A stretch of 64,000 nucleotides of DNA from RBG-16-66-20 sp035308765 (GTDB lineage Bacteria; Pseudomonadota; Gammaproteobacteria; Burkholderiales; SG8-39): positions 27,923 through 91,922 of the forward strand of contig DATGGA010000004.1 of assembly GCA_035308765.1 (NCBI GenBank), in the 5' to 3' direction. Under the pieces are notes generated by a model. It was given only the letters and a program-made list of their open reading frames with translations. It was not told where the DNA came from and searched no databases. The number at the start of each line of letters is the position of its first letter. The first letter of the stretch is position 1. The translations under genes and the position numbers were made by a program. Below, piece after piece: positions 35,132 to 43,179 of the stretch.

Positions 35132-36552
35132 GGCAGGTTCCTTTTCTGATCCGCGGTTTCAGTGCGAAGCAAGGCTGCAATCAGCGAGGCGGCGGCAGCG
35201 AATAGTGCGCCGACGCCAAAGGCGGCGTGATAGCCGCCTGTCAGCGCAGCTGGAATCGCGGAGCCGGCAGCGAGCAAAGCTTCGCTGCGCGCGGCGGCAA
35301 GGCTGGCAAGCACCGCGAGACCGAGCGCGCCGCCCATCATGAACGCGGTGTTGACGATGCCCGAGGCGAGCCCGGAATCCTCGGGGCCGACGTCGCCCAT
35401 CGCGGCGAGCAGCACGGGATTCAGCGCCATGCCGCAGCCGAGGCCGAGCAGCGACATACCCGGCAGCACATGGACGACGAAAGTCCCGTCGACCGGCGCC
35501 AGCGCGAACAGCGCGAGCCCGATGGCCGCCAGCAGCATCCCCGCCGCGATTGGCGGGCGCAGGCCGAAGCGCATCACGATTTTTGCAGACAGGCCCAGCG
35601 AGAACGCAGCCATGATCAGGTTCGACGGCAGGAAGGCGAGGCCGACTTGCAGCGGGCTGTAGCCCAGCACGAGCTGCATGTACAGCGCCGAAATGAAGAA
35701 CCAGGCGAACATGCCGGCGGCCCACAGGACTCCGATCACGTTGGCGACGGCGATGTTGCGCAGCCGGAACATGCCGAGCGGCATGAGCGGCTTGCTCACC
35801 CTGGCCTCGATGCCGAGGAACAGCGCGAATAGCGCCGCGGCGCCGGAAAGCAGGCATATGGTCTGCGTGGAAACCCAGCCCGCTTCGTTGCCGTTCACGA
35901 TCGCGTAGACCGCGAGCATGAGGGACAAAGTCACCGTCACCGCGCCGGCGACATCGAGCCGCCCGGTTCCCGCCTGCCCGCGGTCGTTCGGTAGCAAGGC
36001 CAGGCAAAGCGCGTAGACGACGACGCCGATCGGCAGGTTGACGAGAAAGATCCAGTGCCAGTCCAGCGCGTTGGTGAGCGCGCCTCCGAGCAGCACGCCG
36101 ATGCTGCCTCCGGCCGCACAGACGAAACCGTAGACGCCCATCGCCTTCGCCTGCTCCCCCGGCTCGCTGAACAGGTTCATGATCAGCGACAGCGCGATGG
36201 CCGAGACCACCGCGCCGCCCAATCCCTGCACCGCCCTCGCTGCGATCAGCAGCTCCTGCGAATTCGCCAACCCGCAGCCGAGCGAGGCCAGCGTGAACAG
36301 CGTGAGCCCCAGCAGGAACACGCGCCGCTGGCCGTAGAAATCGCCCAGACGGCCGCCCAACAGCAGGAAGCCGGCGTAGGTCAGCATGTAGGCGTTCACC
36401 ACCCAGACCAGCGAGGTCTCGGAAAAGCGCAGGCTCTCGCGGATCGAAGGCAGGGCGACGTTCACGATCGTCGTATCGAGGACGATCATCAGCTCGCCCA
36501 GGCAAAGCAGGTAGAGCGCCAGCCAGCGCTGGCGGTCTGCGGATTCCGGCAT
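35107..36552 (-). CDS. MFS drug exporter, DHA2/EmrB family
   Basis: 481 residues with fourteen predicted transmembrane helices, the DHA2 (14-TMS) family that includes EmrB and QacA. Motif C-like and D1 features are LDTTIVNVALPSIRESL (helix 1) and GGRLGDFYGQRRVF (loop 2-3). ATG 36552 shares one base with the stop of the short upstream remnant. The frame extends 26 codons upstream, but that part shadows the remnant. Two MFS genes overlapping in one operon hint at export of different products. Confidence 0.93.
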   Translation of the reverse strand: MPESADRQRWLALYLLCLGELMIVLDTTIVNVALPSIRESLRFSETSLVWVVNAYMLTYAGFLLLGGRLGDFYGQRRVFLLGLTLFTLASLGCGLANSQELLIAARAVQGLGGAVVSAIALSLIMNLFSEPGEQAKAMGVYGFVCAAGGSIGVLLGGALTNALDWHWIFLVNLPIGVVVYALCLALLPNDRGQAGTGRLDVAGAVTVTLSLMLAVYAIVNGNEAGWVSTQTICLLSGAAALFALFLGIEARVSKPLMPLGMFRLRNIAVANVIGVLWAAGMFAWFFISALYMQLVLGYSPLQVGLAFLPSNLIMAAFSLGLSAKIVMRFGLRPPIAAGMLLAAIGLALFALAPVDGTFVVHVLPGMSLLGLGCGMALNPVLLAAMGDVGPEDSGLASGIVNTAFMMGGALGLAVLASLAAARSEALLAAGSAIPAALTGGYHAAFGVGALFAAAASLIAALLRTETADQKRNLPCASTTAG

Positions 36553-36647
36553 CAGTTCTGCAGGTACTTGACGAGGTTTTCGACCAGGCCGCGCGTGCCC
36601 TGCTCGGCCCGCGTGTCGAACCAGAGGCACGTCGTGATTTTCTGCAT
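36552..36647 (-). pseudogene. 31-codon chimeric remnant: VOC start joined to SRPBCC-like end
   Basis: Starts at ATG 36647, two bases after the VOC stop, and ends at TGA sharing a base with the DHA2 start. The first half, MQKITTCLWFDTRAEQ, matches the start of PhnB-like VOC proteins. The second half, GTRGLVENLVKYLQN, looks like the C-terminus of SRPBCC/AHSA1 proteins. Most parsimonious reading: a deletion fused two adjacent genes in frame. The mini-gene may still be translated. Family assignment of the second half is weak. Confidence 0.6.
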
Positions 36648-36649
36648 GG

Positions 36650-37069
36650 CTACATCTTCTGCGGAACGATGACCATCCAGCCGACGCCGAACCTGTCGGT
36701 GAGCATGCCGAAGCGCGGCGAGAAGAACGTCTTGTTGAGCGGCATCTGCACCTTGCCGCCGTCGACGAGCGCGGCGAACAGCTTGTCGGCGTCGGCGGCG
36801 TTCTTGGCGTCGACCGACAGGCAGAAGCCCTGGAAGCTGGGCTTGTTGCCGCAATTGCCGTCGGAGGCCATCACCAGCGTCTCGCCGACGCGGAACGCGG
36901 AGTGCATGACCTTCTTCTCGGCGCCCGGCGGGATCATTCCCGGCGGCATCGGATCGGGGCTGTCGCTGTAGCGCATCAGCATCTCGACCTTGATGCCGAG
37001 GGCTTTCTTATAGAACTCGAGGGCCTCTTCGCAGCGGCCGTCGAAAAACAGATAGGGTTGAGCCTGCAT
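36650..37069 (-). CDS. VOC-family protein (PhnB/YjdN-like)
   Basis: 139 residues of paired beta-alpha-beta-beta-beta modules. Start MQAQPYLFFDGRCEEALEFYKKALG is typical of PhnB-like (YjdN) glyoxalase-fold proteins, and the C-terminal RFGMLTDRFGVGWMV is the usual closing strand. AAAGGAGATG lies before the ATG. It lies 11 bases after the SRPBCC gene. Biochemical function of this subgroup is unknown. Confidence 0.9.
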   Translation of the reverse strand: MQAQPYLFFDGRCEEALEFYKKALGIKVEMLMRYSDSPDPMPPGMIPPGAEKKVMHSAFRVGETLVMASDGNCGNKPSFQGFCLSVDAKNAADADKLFAALVDGGKVQMPLNKTFFSPRFGMLTDRFGVGWMVIVPQKM

Positions 37070-37080
37070 CACATCTCCTT

Positions 37081-37575
37081 TCAGGTTTTCGCCAGGTATG
37101 CCGTGAACTGTTCCATGGTGCCGCCCCAGCCCTGCGTCATGCCGGCGCGTCCCGCCTCGAAGGTGGCGATTTCCTCCGGCGAGGCATTGATCGGCAACCA
37201 TTCCAGCGTGAGCGTAGTCTTGCCGCCCTGCTCCGCGAAGGTCGTGGTGGACAGCATTTCGAGCGGCCAGGTGGGCGCCATCGGGTGGCGCGTGATGCCG
37301 CCCGCGGCATCGGAAAAGCAATTCACCAGCACCAGGCGCTGCGGCGCCTCGATTTCCCGGAACGTCCACTTGCCCCACATCTCGTGGCCGTCCGGCGTGC
37401 GCATGCCGTAGTGGTAGGTGCCGCCGGGCCGCAGATCCATCTTCGCGGCGATCACGGTGCAGCCCTTGGGGCTGAACCACTGCTTGAGGCGCTCCACCTC
37501 GGTCCACGCTTTCCAGACGCGGTCGCGCGGCGCGTCGAACACGCGCGATATGACGAACGGTTCAATTTTTTTCAT
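37081..37575 (-). CDS. SRPBCC (AHSA1-like) protein
   Basis: 164 residues. Start FVISRVFDAPRDRVWKAWTEVERLKQWFSPKG is the classic AHSA1/START-like N-terminus, followed by the helix-grip fold and GGTMEQFTAYLA at the end. Such small hydrophobic-pocket proteins are often paired with ArsR repressors. Its first 14 bases overlap the DUF899 gene. The ligand is unknown. Confidence 0.92.
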   Translation of the reverse strand: MKKIEPFVISRVFDAPRDRVWKAWTEVERLKQWFSPKGCTVIAAKMDLRPGGTYHYGMRTPDGHEMWGKWTFREIEAPQRLVLVNCFSDAAGGITRHPMAPTWPLEMLSTTTFAEQGGKTTLTLEWLPINASPEEIATFEAGRAGMTQGWGGTMEQFTAYLAKT

Positions 37576-38269
37576 AGTTGTCGTGATGCCTGACCCATGA
37601 CATGGTGAATTCCAGTTTGTCCTCGTCGCGTCCCCTGGGCGCGATGTCGAGCCAGTTGTAGGCGCCGATCATCATGTCCAGGCCGCGCGCGTAGGTCGAA
37701 TAGGTGTGAAACACGCCGCCCTGCGCATCTTTGCAGAACGCGCTGGCGCCGGGAAGTTCCTCCATGCGCGCGTCGCCCAGCTCGTAGTTGTACTCGACCT
37801 TGCGCTTGCCGATGTCCTCCTTGCGGAAGGAAACATGGAAATCGAAGTTGAAATCGTTGCCGTGCGACGACACCCACGGGAAACGCCAGCCCATGCGCTT
37901 GCGGAACACCTCGATTTCGGCCAGCGGCGCGCGCGACACGGCGACGAAACTGACGTCGCGCGCCGCGAGGTGCGGCAACGCGCCTTCGAAATGATCCGCG
38001 AGGTAGGAACAGCTCTTGCAGCCCGCCTCCCAGCCCGGCCCCAGCATGAAGTGGTAGACGATGAGCTGGCTCTTGGCGCCGAAGAGTTGCGCCAGCGTCC
38101 GTTTTCCCTCCGGCGCCTCGAATACGTAGTCCTTCTCCACTTTCACCCAGGGCAGCGACTGGCGCTCGCGCGCAAGTTCGTCGCGCTGGAGGCTGAACGC
38201 CTTCTCCTTCGCCAGCAGTGCCTTGCGGGCCGCCAGCCAGTCTGCCTGCGATACGATTTTGTTCGGCAC
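37562..38269 (-). CDS. DUF899 family thioredoxin-like protein
   Basis: 235 residues from GTG 38269, with GGAGACG before it. The DUF899 pattern is clear: KEKAFSLQRDELARERQSLPWVKVEKDYVFE, then a thioredoxin-like CKSC pair (AGCKSCSYLADHF), and DDMMIGAYNWLDIAP-type C-terminus. It may act as a thiol-disulfide protein, but no reaction is known. The frame is open much further upstream, where it shadows the DUF1428 gene. Confidence 0.9.
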   Translation of the reverse strand: MPNKIVSQADWLAARKALLAKEKAFSLQRDELARERQSLPWVKVEKDYVFEAPEGKRTLAQLFGAKSQLIVYHFMLGPGWEAGCKSCSYLADHFEGALPHLAARDVSFVAVSRAPLAEIEVFRKRMGWRFPWVSSHGNDFNFDFHVSFRKEDIGKRKVEYNYELGDARMEELPGASAFCKDAQGGVFHTYSTYARGLDMMIGAYNWLDIAPRGRDEDKLEFTMSWVRHHDNYEKN

Positions 38270-38277
38270 GGCGTCTC

Positions 38278-38637
38278 CTACAGGTCGACCATGATCCTGA
38301 AGCCGCCGTAGATCATGCGCTTGGCGTCGAAGGGCATGCCCTTCGGGTCCATCATCCGCGCGAGGCGCTTGTCCTTCATTACCTTGGCCAGCACCCGATC
38401 GCGATCCCTGCGGGATTTGTAGACGATCCACGAGAACCACACCACCTCGCTGCCCTTCAGCTTGACGCTGCGCGGGAACGAGGTGCGCTTGCCCCACTTT
38501 ACATCGTCGGCCACGCTCTCGCGGTACTCGAGCGCGCCGTGCTCGCGCCAGACCCTGCCCGCCTTGCGCGCCATGGCGCGGTAGGCCGCCAGTTTCTTCT
38601 TCGGTACCGGCACGACGAATCCGTCTACGTAACTCAT
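38278..38637 (-). CDS. DUF1428 family protein (YbaA-like)
   Basis: 119 residues starting MSYVDGFVVPVPKKKLAAYR, the family's opening. Ferredoxin-like dimeric alpha-beta-barrel fold expected, with the conserved WFSWIVYKSRRDRDRV and MPFDAKRMIYGGF segments. Function unknown. The ATG overlaps the SRPBCC stop as ATGA; DUF899 begins 8 bases after its own stop. Confidence 0.92.
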   Translation of the reverse strand: MSYVDGFVVPVPKKKLAAYRAMARKAGRVWREHGALEYRESVADDVKWGKRTSFPRSVKLKGSEVVWFSWIVYKSRRDRDRVLAKVMKDKRLARMMDPKGMPFDAKRMIYGGFRIMVDL

Positions 38638-39107
38638 GATTGCGCTTCTCCATTGAGAAAGGCTTCCAGCTTGACCAGAAACTCGCTCCAGCCGCGCTTG
38701 TGGCCGTCGCGCGACGCTTCGTCGAAGAACTGCTCGTGCAGAAACTCGAGATCGGTGCCGCCGCCCGCCGGCTTGAAGAGGATCGTCACCTGCGACACGC
38801 GGTCGGGCGTGGTATTGGGCCAGCACCAGGTGAATACCAGCTTGCGGTTCGGCGCGATTTCCTTGTAGATACCGGCGCACTCGTGCTCGCGCCCTTCCTT
38901 GCCGCCAAAGACGATGCGGAAGCGCCCGCCCACGCGCAGGTCGAGTTCCGCCGCGGAAACCGGATCATGGCCCGGACCCCACCATTTCGCTATCGTTTTC
39001 GGGTCGGTCCACGCCCGCCAGACCTTTTCCGGTGCGACGGGATAGTGGCGCGAGAGGGCGAGCGAGGGTTTGTCCGCGGGTTTATTCTTAACGTGGGCTT
39101 GTTCCAT
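38634..39107 (-). CDS. SRPBCC (AHSA1-like) protein, first gene after ArsR
   Basis: 157 residues from ATG 39107. ALSRHYPVAPEKVWRAWTDPKTIAKWWGPG is the conserved start of AHSA1-like proteins, and GWSEFLVKLEAFL closes the helix-grip fold. The first ~20 residues form a Lys/Pro-rich tail absent from the second SRPBCC protein. It overlaps the ArsR frame by 118 bases, while the stop overlaps DUF1428 (ATGA). ArsR/SRPBCC pairs are common in soil bacteria. Confidence 0.9.
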   Translation of the reverse strand: MEQAHVKNKPADKPSLALSRHYPVAPEKVWRAWTDPKTIAKWWGPGHDPVSAAELDLRVGGRFRIVFGGKEGREHECAGIYKEIAPNRKLVFTWCWPNTTPDRVSQVTILFKPAGGGTDLEFLHEQFFDEASRDGHKRGWSEFLVKLEAFLNGEAQS

Positions 39108-39445
39108 GTCTGCAGTTCCTCTTGTTGGTACAGGTAGCGGGCGAGCGAATCGAGCTTGTCGCTCCAGAATTTTTCGTAGCGGGACATCCACGCGGAGGCT
39201 GCCTTCATCGGCTGGGCGGAGAGCTCGCAGCTCACCACGCGCCCCTCCTTGGAGCGCGCGATCAGGCCCGCCTCCTCGAGCACGCGCAGGTGCTTCATGA
39301 AGCCCGGCAGCGACATGCCGTGCGGCGCCGCCAGTTCGCTCACCCCGAGGCTGCCGCCGCTGAGCGACTCCAGCACGCCGCGGCGCGTCGGGTCGGCCAG
39401 CGCGGAAAACACTTGGTCCAGGACAGGCTCTTCATACTTAACCAT
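38990..39445 (-). CDS. ArsR-family transcriptional repressor
   Basis: 151 residues. A winged helix-turn-helix ArsR domain fills residues 5-100 (VFSALADPTRRGVLESLS, LSLPGFMKHLRVLEEAGLI). There is no Cys pair for metal binding, so it is the non-metal type found with SRPBCC genes. The last ~40 residues are a basic, low-complexity tail that shares DNA with the SRPBCC gene in another frame. The start codon is at the expected transcription start, with no Shine-Dalgarno, so translation may be leaderless. Confidence 0.92.
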   Translation of the reverse strand: MVKYEEPVLDQVFSALADPTRRGVLESLSGGSLGVSELAAPHGMSLPGFMKHLRVLEEAGLIARSKEGRVVSCELSAQPMKAASAWMSRYEKFWSDKLDSLARYLYQQEELQTWNKPTLRINPRTNPRSPSRATIPSHRKRSGGRGPTRKR

Positions 39446-39454
39446 AAGGTTCAG
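39437..39454 (-). promoter_or_regulatory. Candidate ArsR operator (dyad over the start codon)
   Basis: CTGAACCTTATGGTTAAG reads nearly the same on both strands, matching at 14 of 18 positions, with core AACC-N4-GGTT. It covers the transcription start, touches the -10 box and includes the arsR start codon. ArsR binding here would block its own operon. Confidence 0.5.
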
Positions 39455-39481
39455 TATTAATCAGCACGGCGGCCGTGTCAA
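39453..39481 (-). promoter_or_regulatory. Sigma-70 promoter of the ArsR operon
   Basis: Reading the minus strand, TTGACA (39481-39476) is a perfect -35 box. AATACT (39458-39453) follows after 17 bases, or TAATAC after 16. The arsR ATG at 39445 begins 7 bases after the -10 box, so the predicted mRNA has almost no leader. Confidence 0.7.
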
Positions 39482-39499
39482 GCACCCTAAAATGCCTGC

Positions 39500-40474
39500 G
39501 TGAACTCAAGGCCTTATGAAAACCTGACGCCGGACGCGGTGCTGGACGCGCTCGAGGGCATCGGCCTGCGCGGCGACGGGCGCATGCTGGCGCTGAACAG
39601 CTATGAAAACCGCGTCTTCCAGATCGCGCTCGAAGACGATTCCTACGTGGTCGCCAAGTTCTACCGCCCGCAGCGCTGGAGCGATGAGCAGATCCTCGAG
39701 GATCATGCGTTTTCGCTGGATCTGTCGGGGCGCGAGATTCCGGTCGTGGCGCCTCTCGAAATCGGCGGCAGGACGCTGCATCACGGCGCCGATTCGCGAT
39801 TCGCGGTATTCCCGCGCCGCGGCGGGCGGCCGCCGGAACTGGAAGACGAAAAGGTGCTGGAGTGGATCGGCCGCTTCCTCGGGCGCATCCATGCCGTCGG
39901 CGCGACGAAGCCGTTCAAGGTGCGGCCGGCGCTCGACGTCGAGACCTTCGGCATCGAACCGCGCGACTGGCTGATCGCCTCGGGCATGATCCCGGAGGAC
40001 TTGCGGGAAACCTGGGAGTCGACCGCCGACCTCGCGCTTGAGAGCGTGCAGAACCGCTTCGACATCGTGCAGGCCGGCCGGATTCGCCTGCACGGAGACT
40101 GCCACGCCGGCAACATTCTGTGGACGCACGATGGGCCGCATTTCGTGGATCTCGACGACGCGCGCATGGGGCCGGCCGTGCAGGACCTCTGGATGCTGCT
40201 GGCAGGGGACCGCGCGACCGCGACCATTCAGCTGCGCGCGCTGCTGGAAGGTTATGAGCAGTTCCACGCTTTCAACCGCGAGCAGCTGAGCCTGATCGAA
40301 CCGCTGCGCACGCTGCGCCTCGTCCATTACTCGTACTGGCTGGCGCGCCGCTGGGAAGATCCGGCCTTTCCGGCGGCGTTTCCCTGGTTCGGCACGACAC
40401 GCTATTGGCAGGATCGCATTCTCGAATTGCGCGAGCAGACTTCCGCAATGGACGAAGCGCCGCTGATCGCTTAA
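39500..40474 (+). CDS. srkA: Stress-response Ser/Thr kinase SrkA (RdoA/YihE family)
   Basis: 324 residues from GTG 39500, matching E. coli SrkA (328). A choline-kinase-like fold: LNSYENRVFQIALEDDSYVVAKFYRP, the catalytic LHGDCHAGNILW and metal-binding FVDLDDARMGPAVQDLWMLL. SrkA counters MazEF-linked death and extracytoplasmic stress. It is divergent from ArsR with a 54-base spacer. The next gene starts 14 bases after its stop. Confidence 0.94.
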   Translation: MNSRPYENLTPDAVLDALEGIGLRGDGRMLALNSYENRVFQIALEDDSYVVAKFYRPQRWSDEQILEDHAFSLDLSGREIPVVAPLEIGGRTLHHGADSRFAVFPRRGGRPPELEDEKVLEWIGRFLGRIHAVGATKPFKVRPALDVETFGIEPRDWLIASGMIPEDLRETWESTADLALESVQNRFDIVQAGRIRLHGDCHAGNILWTHDGPHFVDLDDARMGPAVQDLWMLLAGDRATATIQLRALLEGYEQFHAFNREQLSLIEPLRTLRLVHYSYWLARRWEDPAFPAAFPWFGTTRYWQDRILELREQTSAMDEAPLIA

Positions 40475-40488
40475 ATTCGCGCGCCCGC

Positions 40489-42546
40489 ATGCTCCTTTTC
40501 GCCGCCACCGTATTCACCAGCGCGTTCCTGCTGTTCCTGGTGCAGCCGATCATCGCCAAGCAGATCCTGCCCTGGTTCGGCGGCAACGCCTCGGTCTGGA
40601 CCGTGTGCATGGTGTTCTTCCAGCTGGTGCTGCTCGGCGGCTACGCCTATGCCGACGCCGTCAGCCGCAAGCTCGCGCCGCGTTCGCAGGCCGTCGTGCA
40701 TACGGTGCTGCTCGCGGCGAGCCTCGCCTTCCTGCCGATACTCGCGTCCGAGAGCTGGAAACCCGGCCCCGGCACCGAGCCCTCCCTGCGCATCCTCCTG
40801 CTGCTCGCCTCGACCATCGGGCTGCCCTACTTCCTGCTCTCCACCACCGGGCCGCTGGTGCAGGCCTGGTTCGCACGCAGTTTTCCGAGCGGCACCGTGT
40901 ACCGGCTGTTCGCGCTCTCGAACCTGGCGTCGCTGATGGCGCTGGTGGCCTATCCGCCGGTGATCGAACCCGCATTCGCGCTGCAGTCGCAATCCTACGC
41001 CTGGAGCGCGCTGTACGTTGTCTTCGCAGTTTTGTGCGCCTGCTCAGCATGGAAGGCGGCGGGAAATTCTGTCGCGGCAAAGGATTTTTCTTCGGAAGAA
41101 AAAAACCAAGAACAGCCGGCGCCGCGCGCTTCTGACTACGCGCTCTGGCTGGCGCTCTCGGCGCTGGGCTCGCTGATGCTGCTCGCGGTGACCAGCCACA
41201 TCACGCAGAACATCGCCTCGGTGCCGTTCGTCTGGATCGTGCCGCTGGTGTTGTACCTGCTGTCCTTCATTCTCGTCTTCGACGTCGGCGGCGCGCGCGG
41301 CCGCAGCGGCTGGTACTCGCGCAAGTGGGGCCTGCCGCTGCTGTTCGTGATGCTGCTGGCGATGTCCTGGACGTTGTACGAGAACCTCGGCGTGATGAAG
41401 ATCCGCTACGCCATCGCGCTCTACTGCGCGGGGCTGTTCGCGGCCTGCATGTTCTGCCACGGCGAACTCGCGGCGATGCGGCCTGCGCCGCGCTATCTCA
41501 CGCGCTTCTACCTGATGGTGTCGGCCGGCGGCGCAGCGGGCGGCCTGTTCGTCGGCCTGATCGCGCCGCGCATCTTCCACATCTTCCTGGAGCTGCCGAT
41601 CGCGCTCATCGCCTGCGGCACGCTCGCCGCGCTGCTCAGCTGGCGCACGGCTCGCGGTCCCTCGGCGGGCAGGTTCGCCTACGCGGTACCGGCGGCCGCG
41701 CTCGCCGTCACCGGGGCGGTCGCCTGGCACGTCTACCAGTACGTAGCCTACATCGGCAGCGACGCGATACTGATGACGCGAAATTTCTACGGCACGCTGC
41801 GCGTCAAGCAATACGACCGCAGCGGCGACGGGAAAATCACGCGCGCGCTGGTGCACGGCGTCATCAACCACGGCTGGGAATACGTCGATCCGGCGACGCG
41901 CGCGCAGCCGATCAGCTATTTCGGCCCGGGCTCGGGGATCGCGAAGGCGCTCGATTTCTACAACCAGCGGCCGCGGCGCGTCGGCATCATCGGCCTGGGC
42001 GTGGGCTCCTTCACCGCGTGGGGAAAAACCGGCGACTACTTCCGCATCTACGAACTCGATCCCGACGTGGTCAAGATCGCGCGCGAGCAGTTCTGGTACC
42101 TGCCAGACGCCAAGGCGAAGATCGACATCGTCGTCGGCGACGGGCGCCTGAGCATGGAGCGCGACCCGCCGCAGAACTTCGACCTGATTTCCGTGGATGC
42201 CTTCTCCAGCGACGCGATACCGATGCATCTGCTCACGCGCGAAGCGCTGCGCGCCTACAAGCGCCACCTCGCGCCCGGCGGCGTGATCGTCTACAACGTC
42301 ACCAACCGCTTCGTGAACCTGCCGCCGCTGATCAAGCTCGTCGCCGAGGCCGAAGGCATGAAGGTCCTGCTCATGGACGACGACCCGACGGAGGAAAAAT
42401 ACTCCGGCACCTCGTACGTGCTGGTGACGGACAACCCGAAATTCCTCGCCGACAAGCGCTTCGCCGGTGCCGACGACATCGAGCCCATCAAGGGCCTGCA
42501 GACCTGGACCGACGGCTTCAGCAACCTGTTCAAGGTCGTGCGATAG
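40489..42546 (+). CDS. Fused MFS-like/spermidine synthase-like protein
   Basis: 685 residues. The N-terminal ~420 residues are hydrophobic, about eleven or twelve transmembrane helices. The C-terminal ~240 residues are a Rossmann fold of the polyamine-synthase type: VGIIGLGVGSFTAWGK (SAM loop), YELDPDVVKIA, VVGDGRLSME and DLISVDAFSSDAIPMHLL. Such fused proteins are annotated as membrane polyamine synthases, but activity is mostly untested. Whether decarboxylated SAM is used is unknown. ATG 40489; an upstream frame shadows srkA. It may be co-transcribed with srkA. Confidence 0.9.
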   Translation: MLLFAATVFTSAFLLFLVQPIIAKQILPWFGGNASVWTVCMVFFQLVLLGGYAYADAVSRKLAPRSQAVVHTVLLAASLAFLPILASESWKPGPGTEPSLRILLLLASTIGLPYFLLSTTGPLVQAWFARSFPSGTVYRLFALSNLASLMALVAYPPVIEPAFALQSQSYAWSALYVVFAVLCACSAWKAAGNSVAAKDFSSEEKNQEQPAPRASDYALWLALSALGSLMLLAVTSHITQNIASVPFVWIVPLVLYLLSFILVFDVGGARGRSGWYSRKWGLPLLFVMLLAMSWTLYENLGVMKIRYAIALYCAGLFAACMFCHGELAAMRPAPRYLTRFYLMVSAGGAAGGLFVGLIAPRIFHIFLELPIALIACGTLAALLSWRTARGPSAGRFAYAVPAAALAVTGAVAWHVYQYVAYIGSDAILMTRNFYGTLRVKQYDRSGDGKITRALVHGVINHGWEYVDPATRAQPISYFGPGSGIAKALDFYNQRPRRVGIIGLGVGSFTAWGKTGDYFRIYELDPDVVKIAREQFWYLPDAKAKIDIVVGDGRLSMERDPPQNFDLISVDAFSSDAIPMHLLTREALRAYKRHLAPGGVIVYNVTNRFVNLPPLIKLVAEAEGMKVLLMDDDPTEEKYSGTSYVLVTDNPKFLADKRFAGADDIEPIKGLQTWTDGFSNLFKVVR

Positions 42547-43179
42547 CTATTCCGGAAGATCGTCCAGCGCGCTTTCAAGGTGGGCGACATCAGCCCAGGA
42601 TTTAATCTGCCAGCCGGCGGGCGTGAGTTCGATGCGATTCAGGCCGGCGTTGGGGATGCCGAATTCGCGTTGCGCGCTCAAGGGCAGCCCGGTGACGAAG
42701 CGATAGAGCTTGTCCAGCACGCCGCCGTGGGTGAACACCAGGATGCTTTTGCCTTCGTACGCATTCGCTATCCTTGAAATGACGGCAATGCTGCGGGCGG
42801 AAAAATCCCTGAGGCTCTCGCCGGTCCGGAACGCATAGTCCGGCTCGCGCGCCTCGAAGCGGGCGTAGTCCTCCGGGTACCGCGTCTTCACTTCCGCGTA
42901 GGTCAGGCGCTCGAAAATCCCGTAGTGCCTTTCCCGCAGGTCTTTTTCCAGCAGGATTTCCAGCGACAGCAGGTTCGCGGTCGGCCGCGCCGTCTGCCGC
43001 GCGCGCGAAAGGTCGCTCGAATAGATGGCGTCGAATTTTTCCCGCGATAGGACTTTCGACGCCGCCAGCGCCTGCGCCTGCCCGATCGCATTCAGCGGCA
43101 CGTCGAGCTGCCCCTGCACGCGGTGCTCGGCGTTCCACGCGGTCTCGCCGTGGCGCACGATGCAGAGGCGCGTGGTCAT
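42547..43179 (-). CDS. Histidine phosphatase family protein (phosphoglycerate-mutase-like)
   Basis: 210 residues. Catalytic LCIVRHGETAWNAEHRVQG at the N-terminus (RHG motif), SDLSRARQTA, ERHYGIFERL and a second His in VFTHGGVLDKLYRF. Matches the CobC/PhoE-type branch 1 phosphatases; substrate unknown (small phosphorylated metabolite). Its stop codon directly abuts that of the convergent fused protein. The start overlaps the upstream EamA gene as ATGA. Confidence 0.93.
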   Translation of the reverse strand: MTTRLCIVRHGETAWNAEHRVQGQLDVPLNAIGQAQALAASKVLSREKFDAIYSSDLSRARQTARPTANLLSLEILLEKDLRERHYGIFERLTYAEVKTRYPEDYARFEAREPDYAFRTGESLRDFSARSIAVISRIANAYEGKSILVFTHGGVLDKLYRFVTGLPLSAQREFGIPNAGLNRIELTPAGWQIKSWADVAHLESALDDLPE

